NCBI GenBank assembly: GCA_016182965.1
Contig: JACPFM010000042.1
Location: 1 to 57,252 of the forward strand
Origin: Deltaproteobacteria bacterium
GTDB lineage: Bacteria; Myxococcota_A; Polyangia; Polyangiales; JADJMO01
Direction of reading: 5' to 3'
DNA length: 57,252 nucleotides
Part shown: positions 19,936-28,589 of the stretch, piece after piece
How positions within the stretch are numbered: position 1 is the first letter of the stretch
How the letters are laid out: every line of letters begins with the position of its first letter
The notes under the pieces: generated by a model
The model's input: only the letters and a program-made list of their open reading frames with translations
Databases searched by the model: none
Told to the model about the DNA's origin: nothing
Position numbers and translations under genes: made by a program

Positions 19936-21583
19936 TCCGGTCGAGATCCATGACACGACGCTGCGCGACGGCACGCAGCGCGAGGGGATCTCGCTCTCGT
20001 CCGCCGACAAGCTGCGCATCGCCGAGCGCCTCGACGCGCTCGGGGTGCACGTCATCGAGGCCGGGTTCCCCGGCTCGAACCCGAAGGACGCCGAGGTCTT
20101 CCGCCGCGCGCGCGACGTGCAGTGGAAGCAGGCGCAGCTCGCCGCGTTCGGCTCGACGCGCCGCTCGGACATCCACGTGGAGCACGATCCGGGCCTCCGC
20201 ACGCTGCTCGAGGCCGACACGCCCGCGTGCGTGATCTTCGGCAAGTCGTCGGCGATGCAGGTGCAGGTCGTGCTGCGCACGAGCCTCGACGAGAACCTGC
20301 GGATGATCGAGGAGTCGGTCGCGTACCTGCGCGCGCAGGGCCGGCGGGTGATCTACGACGCGGAGCACTACTTCGACGCGTTCGCCGCCGACGAGGGCTA
20401 CGCGCTCGAGACGCTGCGCGCGGCCGTGCGCGGCGGCGCCGACGTGGTGGTCCTCTGCGACACCAACGGAGGCTCGCTCCCCTGGCAGATCGAGCGCGCG
20501 GTGCACGAAGCCGCGCGCGTCGTCCCGGTGCGGCTCGGCATCCACGCGCACGACGACTCGGGGTGCGGCGTCGCCAACAGCCTCGCCGCGGTGCGCGCCG
20601 GCGCGCGGCACGTACAGGGCACCATCAACGGCTACGGCGAGCGCTGCGGAAACGCAGACCTCTGCTCGGTGCTCCCCGGCGTCGAGCTCAAGCTCGGCCT
20701 TCGCGCCCTCGAGCCCGGCAAGCTCGCCGAGCTCCGCGACGTGTCGCGCTTCGTCGCCGAGATCGCCAACCTCGCCCACGATCCGCATCAGCCGTACGTC
20801 GGCCGTAGCGCCTTCGCCCACAAAGGCGGGACGCACGTCGCCGCGGTGCGCCTGTCGCCCGAGACCTATCAGCACGTCGACCCGGCGCTCGTCGGCAACG
20901 AGACGCGCGTGGTGGTCAGCGAGCTGTCCGGTCGCGCCAACGTGCGCAGCAAGGCCGAGGAGCTCGGGCTGTCGCTGGAAGGGGATCTCGGTCGCGACAT
21001 CGATCGTGAGGTCGTGCGGGAGATCAAGGATCGCGAGGCCGAGGGTGCATCCTTCGAGGCCGCCGAAGCATCCGTAGCCCTCATGCTGCAGCGGCGTCGC
21101 CCGGGGTATCGCCCGCCGTTCCGGGTGCTCGCCTTCCAGGTCATCACCAGCAAGCGCGACTCCGGGTCGAGCACCTCCGAGGCGACGATCAAGCTGGAGA
21201 TCGGCGGCGCGGTGGTCCACACGGCCGCCGAGGGCGGCGGGCCCGTCGCCGCGCTCGACGCGGCGCTCCGCAAGGCGCTGACGAGCGCGCACCCGCTCGC
21301 GGCGCAGATCCACCTGGTCGACTACAAGGTCCGCATCCTCGACGGCCGTGACGGCACCGCCGCGGTCACGCGCGTGCTGGTCGACTCCACCTCCAAGGGC
21401 GTGGGCGGAACGCGTGGTTGGAGCACCGTCGGCGCGGCGCCGAGCATCGTCGACGCGTCGTTCGCCGCGCTGGCCGATGGATACGAGTACGGCCTGTCCA
21501 GTCTCGAAGAAGGTCGGCTCGAGGAGGCACAGGCGAGCCACTCCAGCGAAGAGGCAGCAGAGGCGAAGAGGGAGGTCGCATGA
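19919..21583 (+). CDS. cimA: (R)-citramalate synthase
   Basis: 554 aa, longer than LeuA and typical for CimA. Makes citramalate from pyruvate and acetyl-CoA, giving a threonine-independent route to 2-oxobutyrate and isoleucine through LeuCD and LeuB. The start IHDTTLRDGTQREGISLSS is the CimA form of the LeuA-family active-site motif. EAGFPGSNPKDAEVFRRA, HAHDDSGCGVANSLAAV and NGYGERCGNADLCSV follow, then the C-terminal dimer domain with GGPVAALDAALRKAL. The ATG lies inside the leuD 3' end and the stop overlaps leuB (ATGA). Sharing an operon with leuCDB is consistent with this role. Confidence 0.93.
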   Translation: MSAAPDPVEIHDTTLRDGTQREGISLSSADKLRIAERLDALGVHVIEAGFPGSNPKDAEVFRRARDVQWKQAQLAAFGSTRRSDIHVEHDPGLRTLLEADTPACVIFGKSSAMQVQVVLRTSLDENLRMIEESVAYLRAQGRRVIYDAEHYFDAFAADEGYALETLRAAVRGGADVVVLCDTNGGSLPWQIERAVHEAARVVPVRLGIHAHDDSGCGVANSLAAVRAGARHVQGTINGYGERCGNADLCSVLPGVELKLGLRALEPGKLAELRDVSRFVAEIANLAHDPHQPYVGRSAFAHKGGTHVAAVRLSPETYQHVDPALVGNETRVVVSELSGRANVRSKAEELGLSLEGDLGRDIDREVVREIKDREAEGASFEAAEASVALMLQRRRPGYRPPFRVLAFQVITSKRDSGSSTSEATIKLEIGGAVVHTAAEGGGPVAALDAALRKALTSAHPLAAQIHLVDYKVRILDGRDGTAAVTRVLVDSTSKGVGGTRGWSTVGAAPSIVDASFAALADGYEYGLSSLEEGRLEEAQASHSSEEAAEAKREVA

Positions 21584-22635
21584 AGGTCGTTTGTCTTCCC
21601 GGAGACGGGATCGGTCCCGAGGTCACCGAAGAGGCGCGCCGCACGATCGAGGTCGTCGCGCGCAAGCACGGGGCCAAGCTCGCGTTCGAGGAGCACCTCA
21701 TCGGCGGCATCGCCATCGATCTGACGGGCACGGCGCTGCCGCAGACCACGCTCGAGGCGTGTCGGTCCGCCGACGCGGTGCTGCTCGGCGCCGTCGGCGG
21801 CCCCAAGTGGGACGATCCGAGCGCGAAGGTGCGGCCGGAGCAGGGGCTCTTGGCGATCCGCCGCGCGCTCGATCTGTTCGCGAACCTGCGCCCCGTGCGC
21901 GTGCACCCCGCGCTGGCCGAGCTGTCTCCGCTGCGGCCCGAGCGGGTCGAGGGCGTCGACATCCTATTCGTGCGCGAGCTGACCTCGGGCATCTACTTCG
22001 GCGAGCCGCGCTTCCGCGAGACCACCGACGAGGGCACCCGCGCGGTCGACACTCTCTCCTACACCGACCGCGAGGTCCGCCGCGTGGTGCGCCTCGCCTT
22101 CGGGCTCGCCGGCGCGCGCAAGAAGCGCGTCACCTCGGTCGACAAGGCCAACGTCCTCGAGTCGTCGCGGCTGTGGCGCAGCGTCGCCGTCGAGGTCGCG
22201 AACGACTTCCCCGAGGTCGCCCTCGAGCACCAGCTCGTCGACTCGTGCGCGATGCGTCTGGTGACGCACGCGAAGACCTTCGACGTCGTCGTCGCCGAGA
22301 ACATGTTCGGCGACATCCTCACCGACGAGGCCGCGGTGCTCGCCGGGTCCATCGGCCTGTTGCCCAGCGCGTCCATCGGCGATCGGCGCATCGGCCTCTA
22401 CGAGCCGATCCACGGGTCGGCGCCCGACATCGCCGGCAAGGCCAGGGCGAACCCGATCGGCGCGATCCTCAGCGGCGCGATGCTCCTTCGCCATTCGCTC
22501 GGCCTCGAGGAGGCCGCGCAGGCGATCGAGCGCGCGGTCGATCGCACCATCGAGGCCGGCGCGCGCACGGCGGATCTCGGCGGCACGCTGGGCACCAAGG
22601 AGATGGGCCGGGCGGTGCGCGAGCACCTCGGGTGA
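21580..22635 (+). CDS. leuB: 3-isopropylmalate dehydrogenase
   Basis: 351 aa from ATG 21580 (MKVVCLPGDGIGPEVTEEAR), preceded by GGGAGG. NAD-dependent oxidative decarboxylation of 3-isopropylmalate, and of methylmalate in the citramalate route. Substrate Arg residues are in NLRPVRV; ELTSGIYFGEPR, SVDKANVLESSRLWR and ENMFGDILTDEAAVL carry the metal-binding and catalytic residues; GSAPDIAGKARANP is the NAD loop. Normal length, apparently intact. Last gene of the operon; a large inverted heptamer element follows immediately. Confidence 0.96.
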   Translation: MKVVCLPGDGIGPEVTEEARRTIEVVARKHGAKLAFEEHLIGGIAIDLTGTALPQTTLEACRSADAVLLGAVGGPKWDDPSAKVRPEQGLLAIRRALDLFANLRPVRVHPALAELSPLRPERVEGVDILFVRELTSGIYFGEPRFRETTDEGTRAVDTLSYTDREVRRVVRLAFGLAGARKKRVTSVDKANVLESSRLWRSVAVEVANDFPEVALEHQLVDSCAMRLVTHAKTFDVVVAENMFGDILTDEAAVLAGSIGLLPSASIGDRRIGLYEPIHGSAPDIAGKARANPIGAILSGAMLLRHSLGLEEAAQAIERAVDRTIEAGARTADLGGTLGTKEMGRAVREHLG

Positions 22636-22640
22636 GGAGA

Positions 22641-22828
22641 AGTCTAGAGTCTAGAGTCTAGAGTCTAGACGCGAATCCAGAGTCGATATCGGTGGAGACA
22701 AGGGGTCGACTCTGCGAACGAAGACGCTGGCTGGGCAGAAGACCCCCTGGAACACGACACCCGAATCCGACCGACGATCGAGCTCCGCTCTCGTCTCGGA
22801 CTCTAGACTCTAGACTCTAGACTCTAGA
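22641..22828 (+). repeat. Large inverted heptamer element, (AGTCTAG)4 ... (ACTCTAG)4
   Basis: The left arm has four AGTCTAG units (22641-22668), the right arm four ACTCTAG units (22800-22827). The arms are complementary over about 29 bp, with about 130 bp between. It follows the leuB stop by 5 bp and could cap the operon transcript with a long stem. Confidence 0.9.
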
Positions 22829-22844
22829 CCAACTGACAAGCGCC

Positions 22845-22893
22845 GACTGACGACTGACGACTGAAGACTGACGACTGCCGACTGAGGACTCTC
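22845..22893 (+). repeat. Seven heptamers (GACTGAC type) running into the malic enzyme start codon
   Basis: GACTGAC, GACTGAC, GACTGAA, GACTGAC, GACTGCC, GACTGAG, GACTCTC, then ATG at 22894. The only Shine-Dalgarno-like bases, GAGGA, lie within the last two units. Confidence 0.88.
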
Positions 22894-24615
22894 ATGCCCA
22901 AAGCGAGCCGCTACTTCGACTTCAAGACCGACAAGGACGGCAAGCCGTACCTGACCACCACCCTCGACGGGATCACGCTGCTGCGGCTCGTGCTCCTGAA
23001 CAAGGGCACCGCGTTCTCGCCCGAGGAGCGGGCGGAGCTCGGCATCGAGGGGCTGTTGCCGCCGGCGTACAACACGCTCGAGCAGCAGATCGATCGCGTC
23101 TACGCGGGGTACCGCACGCAGCCGACGCCGATCGCGAAGTACCAGTTCCTCCGCTCGCTGCAGGAGCGGCACGAGATCCTCTTCTACGCGCTCCTCGAGC
23201 GCCACGTCGAGGAGATGCTGCCGATCGTCTACACGCCGACGGTCGGCGACGCGGTCATGCAGTTCTCGGCGCTCTACCAGAACCCGCGCGGCCTCTCGTA
23301 CTCGACCGACAACATCGGCCGGGCGAGCGCGGTGGCCGCGAGCTACCCGCTCGACGACGTGCGGATGATCGTGGCGACCGACAGCTCGGCGATCCTCGGC
23401 ATCGGCGATCAGGGCTACGGCGGGCTGGCGATCCCGATCGGCAAGCTCGCGCTGTACACGGTGGCGGGCGGCGTCAGCCCGTTCCACGCGATGCCGGTGG
23501 CGCTCGACGTCGGCACCGATCGCGAGGACCTGCGCTCCGATCCGTTCTACCTCGGCGTGCGTCGCCGCCGCCTGCGCGACGAGGAGTACCTCTCGTTCAT
23601 CGACGCGTTCGTCGCCTCGGTGCGCGCGCGCTGGCCGCGCGCGGTCATCCAGTGGGAGGACCTCTCGAAGGACACGGCCTTCGCCGTCCTCGAGCGCTAT
23701 CGCGACAAGGTGCCTTCGTTCAATGACGACATCCAGGGCACCGGCGCGGTCGCGCTGGCCGGGTTGATCAGCGCCTGCAAGATGAAGGGCGAGCGGCTGC
23801 GCGATCAGCGCGTGGTCATCCACGGCGCGGGCGCCGGCGGCATCGGCGTCGCGTGGGCGATCCGCGAGGGGCTCGTCCGCGACGGCCTCACGCTCGCGGA
23901 GGCGAGCGCGCGCGTGCTGGTGCTCGACTCGAAGGGCCTGCTCACCAGCGCGCGCGGGTGCGAGGCGTACAAACGCTCGTTCTGCCAGCCGCGCGAGGCG
24001 ATCGTCGACTGGAACATCGCCGGCTTCGAGCCGACGCTGCTCGAGACCATCCGGAACGCGCGCCCCACGGCGCTCATCGGCCTCTCCGGCCAGACCGGCG
24101 CGTTCACCGAGACGGTGGTGAAGGCGATGGCGAAGTCGGTGGCGACGCCGATCATATTCCCGCTCTCGAACCCGACCTCGTCGTGCGAGGCGCTCCCCGA
24201 GGACGTCTACCGCTGGACCGACGGCAAGGCGATCGTCGCCACCGGCAGCCCGTTCGCGCCGGTGGAGCACGGCGGGCGCGTGCACCCGATCGGGCAGGGG
24301 AACAACGCGTTCATCTTCCCCGGGCTCGGGTTCGGCGCCATCGCCGCCGAGGCGAAGGCGATCACCGACGGCATGGTGCTCGAGGCCGCGTACGCGCTCG
24401 CGGACTACGTCGAGGAGCACCACCTCGCGCACGGCCGCATCTACCCGCCGATCGGCGAGCTGCGCGAGGCCTCGGTCCACGTCGCGGCGCGGGTGATCGC
24501 GCGCGCGATCGCCGACGGGCAGTCCACGATGCTGCCGAGGCCGATCGAGGAGCTCGAGCAGACGGTGCGCTCGCGCCAGTGGAAGGCGGAGTACCTCCCC
24601 ATCAAGCGCGCCTGA
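22894..24615 (+). CDS. maeA: NAD-dependent malic enzyme
   Basis: 573 aa. Oxidative decarboxylation of malate to pyruvate, supplying the precursor of the upstream branched-chain pathway. Motifs: malic signature with catalytic Tyr (LPIVYTPTVGDAVMQ, near residue 110), GLAIPIGKLALYTVAGG, metal-binding FNDDIQGTGAVALAG near 275 and the dinucleotide fold GAGAGGIGVAWAIREGL near 310. Length matches the large (SfcA/MaeA) form. The start codon directly abuts the heptamer array, so copy number could alter its ribosome binding site. Confidence 0.95.
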   Translation: MPKASRYFDFKTDKDGKPYLTTTLDGITLLRLVLLNKGTAFSPEERAELGIEGLLPPAYNTLEQQIDRVYAGYRTQPTPIAKYQFLRSLQERHEILFYALLERHVEEMLPIVYTPTVGDAVMQFSALYQNPRGLSYSTDNIGRASAVAASYPLDDVRMIVATDSSAILGIGDQGYGGLAIPIGKLALYTVAGGVSPFHAMPVALDVGTDREDLRSDPFYLGVRRRRLRDEEYLSFIDAFVASVRARWPRAVIQWEDLSKDTAFAVLERYRDKVPSFNDDIQGTGAVALAGLISACKMKGERLRDQRVVIHGAGAGGIGVAWAIREGLVRDGLTLAEASARVLVLDSKGLLTSARGCEAYKRSFCQPREAIVDWNIAGFEPTLLETIRNARPTALIGLSGQTGAFTETVVKAMAKSVATPIIFPLSNPTSSCEALPEDVYRWTDGKAIVATGSPFAPVEHGGRVHPIGQGNNAFIFPGLGFGAIAAEAKAITDGMVLEAAYALADYVEEHHLAHGRIYPPIGELREASVHVAARVIARAIADGQSTMLPRPIEELEQTVRSRQWKAEYLPIKRA

Positions 24616-25218
24616 TCACTTCTTCGGCGGCGGACGATCGCTCGGCATCGTGTCGGGCGGCGCGTCGTCGTCGCGCTGCTCGGGCTTGTGGGCGATGATC
24701 GAACCCTCGAAGTCGAGGACGAGCCTCGGCAGCGGCGCCGGGCGCGCGAAGATCTTCTTGAGCTCGGGGAGCTTGCGCTTGGGCGTGGGCAACGCCCCCT
24801 CGCCGAAGATGCCGGAGGGGAGGGTGTGCGGGACGTTGGTGACGATCCGCTCGGGCGTCGCCGGGGGCTCGGGCGGGTTGACGATGTCTTCGATCGTGAG
24901 GCCCTCGCCGCTCGCGACCGACTCGAGCATCTCGAGCGACGGGTAATCGGCGGAGACGGGCACCGAGAGCGGATCGGCGTCGAGCGCGCCCTGCTGCCAG
25001 CGCTGGACGTATCCGTGGAGGACGGCGGCGGCCATCGCGAGCTCTTCGCCGCGGGCGCGGTGCTGGAGCGTGTACGCCGCGGCGGCGGCGGACTCGACGT
25101 GCTTGATGGACTCGTCGTAGCGACCCTGCCGCCACATGGCGGCCGCGGTGCACAGCGGCCAGCCGATTTCGTCCGGATCCGCCGGATTGGGCGGCGGGAA
25201 CGCGGGCGCGGAGATCAT
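24616..25218 (-). CDS. Hypothetical cytoplasmic protein, 200 aa
   Basis: ATG 25218. The N-terminal half is helical and TPR-like (AAAMWRQGRYDESIKHVESA, then AMAAAVLHGYVQRWQQGA). The C-terminal half is Pro-rich and extended, ending in a polar Pro/Asp/Lys tail. There is no signal peptide, membrane span or catalytic motif. It converges on malic enzyme, the two stops being adjacent. Codon usage matches neighbours, so it is probably real, but I cannot name a family. Confidence 0.75.
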   Translation of the reverse strand: MISAPAFPPPNPADPDEIGWPLCTAAAMWRQGRYDESIKHVESAAAAAYTLQHRARGEELAMAAAVLHGYVQRWQQGALDADPLSVPVSADYPSLEMLESVASGEGLTIEDIVNPPEPPATPERIVTNVPHTLPSGIFGEGALPTPKRKLPELKKIFARPAPLPRLVLDFEGSIIAHKPEQRDDDAPPDTMPSDRPPPKK

Positions 25219-25700
25219 GGCGACATGGTAGCGCGGGGGACGCAGGTGGGCACACCACCCGGCGCGCGCCCGGCTCCTCGCGTACCCTACCGCTTCCGCG
25301 AGCGGCGTCTGCCGAGAGATGATATGCCGCGCTCATCCCCGCGCCGTTCTGCGCATTCTGTCGGCTTGGGACGATGACCCGGGAGCTCCGGCGGCGGACC
25401 ACGAAGCGTTCATGCTGCCTATTCTCCGCGGCCGAGGCGCCGCGGCAGTCCGCGCAAACCCATTCTCGCAGAGCTCGTCGTGGTTCGAGAGGCCCACGAG
25501 CCACGTCTCGAACGGCGACTTCTCGAAGGGATCCAGCGACACTATTCGTCGCAGTTGGAGGTCGTCGTGGATGAGGATGTGCACGTCGCTCTCACTCGAT
25601 TTAATCCGGGCTCTTGCGACGCTTGAGCGCCGCCGCGCGATCGGCATAACTGGGGAACCAACGTCGCGCCGCGTGCGCGTTCGTGCGGAGGAGGGCTCCG
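25219..25700. other. Gene-poor stretch before the RHS gene
   Basis: No complete gene is convincing in these 482 bp. The minus strand about 25430-25610 encodes a coding-like fragment (SDVHILIHDDLQLRRIVSLD, then PFETWLVGLSNHDELCENGF) without start or known family, possibly the remnant of a lost gene. GGAGGAGG at 25687-25694 is the ribosome binding site for the RHS gene. Confidence 0.5.
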
Positions 25701-28556
25701 ATGCGCCATGCGAAGGACGGCCGTGCACCCTCGACACTCGTGATCGCTTCGAGGCCAAGCTGGTCCGGGGCCAGCCTCCTTCGACTGGTGCTCTTGGCGA
25801 GCCTGGCCGCAGCGTGCGCCGATGATCGCGCCGATGGCCTCGGCAAGGCGGCGCAGGCGGTCCAGGCGACCGACTACTGCCTCGATCCCGTCCTCGTCGC
25901 TTCGTGGGTTCCGCCGCTCCAGGCCGCCAACCTTGCCGAGCACTTCGACGCGCACCGCCTCCTCTCGCGACCAATCACGCTCCAGCTGCCGCGCGAGGCT
26001 CGCGTCGATCGCGGCGGGGCCGCCGGCACCGCCACGCTGACCTTGTCCCTCGGTGGCCAGACCGTCGAGCGCTGCACCTACACGGCGGGCGAGTGGGGCA
26101 GCGAGGCACCGAATCGGGTGAAGAAGCCGAAGAAGTCCGGCGGCACGGCCGTCGACAAATACTCCTTCACGTCGTGCGAGCACGGCTCGTCGCAGTACGG
26201 CGTCGTTGAGGCTGACGAGCTCACCTTCCGACTGAACGAGGGCGACGAAGCGCACGGAACGACGACGGCGCGGCTCGAGACATTCGAGCCGGCTGGGACG
26301 TGTCTCCCCGTCGGGTATCTCGCCGGGCCACCGATCGACCCGGCACGTCCCACACGGTTCATCGACCTGGTTCGGCACATCTTCACCGGGCCGACCGCGG
26401 TGCAACTCGGCGTCGTCGCCAACGCGATCCCGGACGACGTCGCCGGCGCGATCCGCGGCCGGGTGCTCGACGAGGACGGCGCGCCGTTCGGCCAGGCGCA
26501 GGTCACGATCGTGGGGCATCCCGAGTACGGATCGGCCTACACGAACCAGGGAGACGGCTCGTTCCATCTCGTGGTGCGCGGGGGAGGAGACCTGATGGTC
26601 CTCGTGCACCCGCCCAACGGGCTGCCGATCCGGCGACACGTCGAGGTCCCAGTCGGGAAGTACGCGCTCACCTCGGTCGACGGTGCACCGCTCGACCTGG
26701 TCGTGGTGCGACCGGAGCCCTGCCAGTCGTGGCGCAGCGTCGACGGTGCGCAGTACGTGTGGGGCAAGCTGAACAAGGACGTCGACGGTAGCCGGCGCGG
26801 CGCCTTGTACCTGCCGAGCGGCTTGCAGCCGACGACGGCTAGGCACGCCGAGAACCTCTGTCCGCGAGATCAACCGTCGATTCCCAAGCTCGACGAAATG
26901 TGTGTTTCGATCACCGAGCACTCCGTCGGCCCGCTCGGACCGGCGCGCATGCCTGCGGAGCTCAACCCGACGAGCGCCTATACACACGCGGTCGCGCTCA
27001 CGGTCGCCGGCCACGAGGACGAGCAGATCTACTTCACCGGCAGCCTCGCGAGCTGCGACTGGCCGGCCATGCGGAACCCCGTCTATTACGTCCACAACTT
27101 CCTGCGGAACAAGAAGGCGTACGGGCGGTGCGACACACGGCAATCCAGCAGCTGCCCGCCCGACACCGAGTGCGTCGCGCCGCCGACCGATGGCCTGTCG
27201 ACCGCCGGAACGTGTCAGGCGACGGTGAAGAGGTTTCCCGTCGGCACCATCATTCCGAACGGCATCTTCGAGACGGACGTCAACCGCTGGGCGGCCCGCG
27301 ACAGCGGCCGGGTGATCGCGCTGCTCGGGATCAAGGACGGCCTCGCCGAGATCGACGCCGACGACAAGCCCGGCGCCGAAGACGCGACAACGCTGCGGAC
27401 GAAATACGGCATCACTGAGGAAGAGCGTCGGACGCTCGCCATGATGATGGGGACCGTCGCCGACGCCCACGGCACAGTCTTCAAAGTCGGCGACGAGGTC
27501 TGGAGGGTGCCCATCCAGCACTTCTCGACACCGGATCTCAACAAGGCGGTGTTCGCGCCCGTGACTGCGTCCGCCCCGAAGGTGCGCAAGCCTGGGCCCA
27601 CGACCGAGGACGATCCGTTCTGCGTGACGGGCTCGATCATCGAGTGCGAGAACGCGACGCTCGGCGAGCGCGTCCCGCTGAACGGCGCGCCTTTCAATCT
27701 GGTCTACCGGAGCGATCGCGTCGAGGACAACCCGCTGCCCTATGGCGCTGACCTCAACGTCGGGCCCACCGACAAGAAGGCGCTCGACAAGCTCCTGCGC
27801 ATCGACGTGACGGTCGACGTAGCCGGCAGGCGGTGGACGCACAAGCTGTATCCGAGCGATCCCGAGGGCCTCCTCAACCGCGTGCTCCACATCCAGTGGG
27901 ACGGGCTCAACATCGAGGGCAAGCGTGTGCGCGGCGCGCAGGTCGCGACGGTCACCGTCTCCTACGCCTACGAGGCCACGTTCACGGGCGTGCCGACGTT
28001 CGGCCTCACCGGGGCAGGTGCGGTCTTCGCGCGGACGAGCGCGAGCGGAAGCAGCGGCGGCGGCAGCATCAGCACGGTCGCGGCCCCGGTGCTGCTCCGG
28101 ATGCCGGCGCGCAGAGAGGTGCAGTTCACGACCAAGCTCGACGTCACCCTCGGCACGTTCGATTGGTCGGGGCTCGGCTTCGGTGGGTGGGGCATCGACA
28201 AATACCACGCGTGGGGCAACGGCAAGGTCTTCCTGGGAACGGGCGGGGTCGCGTCGCCCGGCGAGCTCGCGGCACGCGTCGCCCGACGCGTTCCCGGCGT
28301 CACCCCGCACATCGCCTTTACAGGGCCTGCCTCGACCGTCTCCTCGCTCGGCGTCACGTCGAACGGGGCGCAGTACTTCGTCTCCGGCGGCAAGTTGTGG
28401 CGGCATCTGCCTGACGCCACGAGCAGCGTCGAGCTTGCTGTCGGCAGCTGGCCAGTGCACAGGGTCGCGATCACCCGTGACGATGAAATCTTCGCGTGCG
28501 CCGGGTCGCCACAACACCGTCACCGCGCGTTTCGCCATCGAGCGACGGAACGGTGA
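25701..28556 (+). CDS. RHS-repeat lipoprotein, N-terminal part (frame broken by duplication)
   Basis: ATG 25701 follows GGAGGAGG by 6 bp; a GTG at 25683 is possible. A hydrophobic stretch LLRLVLLASLAAAC gives a probable type II signal peptide with Cys39. Residues about 247-333 form a carboxypeptidase-regulatory-like beta domain (GAIRGRVLDEDGAPFGQAQV). A Cys-bearing region and a long beta-rich part follow, then the start of NHL-like repeats (SLGVTSNGAQYFVSGGKLWR). The frame ends at a TGA at 28554-28556 only because a 76-bp duplication (28477-28552) shifts it. Deleting one copy joins it exactly to the second part, giving one 2386-aa protein. Envelope-anchored delivery chassis of a polymorphic toxin is the likely role. 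Confidence 0.85.
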   Translation: MRHAKDGRAPSTLVIASRPSWSGASLLRLVLLASLAAACADDRADGLGKAAQAVQATDYCLDPVLVASWVPPLQAANLAEHFDAHRLLSRPITLQLPREARVDRGGAAGTATLTLSLGGQTVERCTYTAGEWGSEAPNRVKKPKKSGGTAVDKYSFTSCEHGSSQYGVVEADELTFRLNEGDEAHGTTTARLETFEPAGTCLPVGYLAGPPIDPARPTRFIDLVRHIFTGPTAVQLGVVANAIPDDVAGAIRGRVLDEDGAPFGQAQVTIVGHPEYGSAYTNQGDGSFHLVVRGGGDLMVLVHPPNGLPIRRHVEVPVGKYALTSVDGAPLDLVVVRPEPCQSWRSVDGAQYVWGKLNKDVDGSRRGALYLPSGLQPTTARHAENLCPRDQPSIPKLDEMCVSITEHSVGPLGPARMPAELNPTSAYTHAVALTVAGHEDEQIYFTGSLASCDWPAMRNPVYYVHNFLRNKKAYGRCDTRQSSSCPPDTECVAPPTDGLSTAGTCQATVKRFPVGTIIPNGIFETDVNRWAARDSGRVIALLGIKDGLAEIDADDKPGAEDATTLRTKYGITEEERRTLAMMMGTVADAHGTVFKVGDEVWRVPIQHFSTPDLNKAVFAPVTASAPKVRKPGPTTEDDPFCVTGSIIECENATLGERVPLNGAPFNLVYRSDRVEDNPLPYGADLNVGPTDKKALDKLLRIDVTVDVAGRRWTHKLYPSDPEGLLNRVLHIQWDGLNIEGKRVRGAQVATVTVSYAYEATFTGVPTFGLTGAGAVFARTSASGSSGGGSISTVAAPVLLRMPARREVQFTTKLDVTLGTFDWSGLGFGGWGIDKYHAWGNGKVFLGTGGVASPGELAARVARRVPGVTPHIAFTGPASTVSSLGVTSNGAQYFVSGGKLWRHLPDATSSVELAVGSWPVHRVAITRDDEIFACAGSPQHRHRAFRHRATER

Positions 28557-28589
28557 CGATGAAATCTTCGCGTGCGCCGGGTCGCCACA
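28477..28589 (+). repeat. 37-bp direct repeat causing a 76-bp frame-shifting duplication
   Basis: Copies at 28477-28513 and 28553-28589 are identical over 37 bp (both encode DDEIFACAGSPQ), separated by 39 bp. The 76-bp period is not a multiple of three. Copy 1 in the upstream frame and copy 2 in the downstream frame read the same peptide. The spacer also holds an 8-bp inverted repeat, CGTCACCG (28518-28525) with CGGTGACG (28551-28558). Confidence 0.95.
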
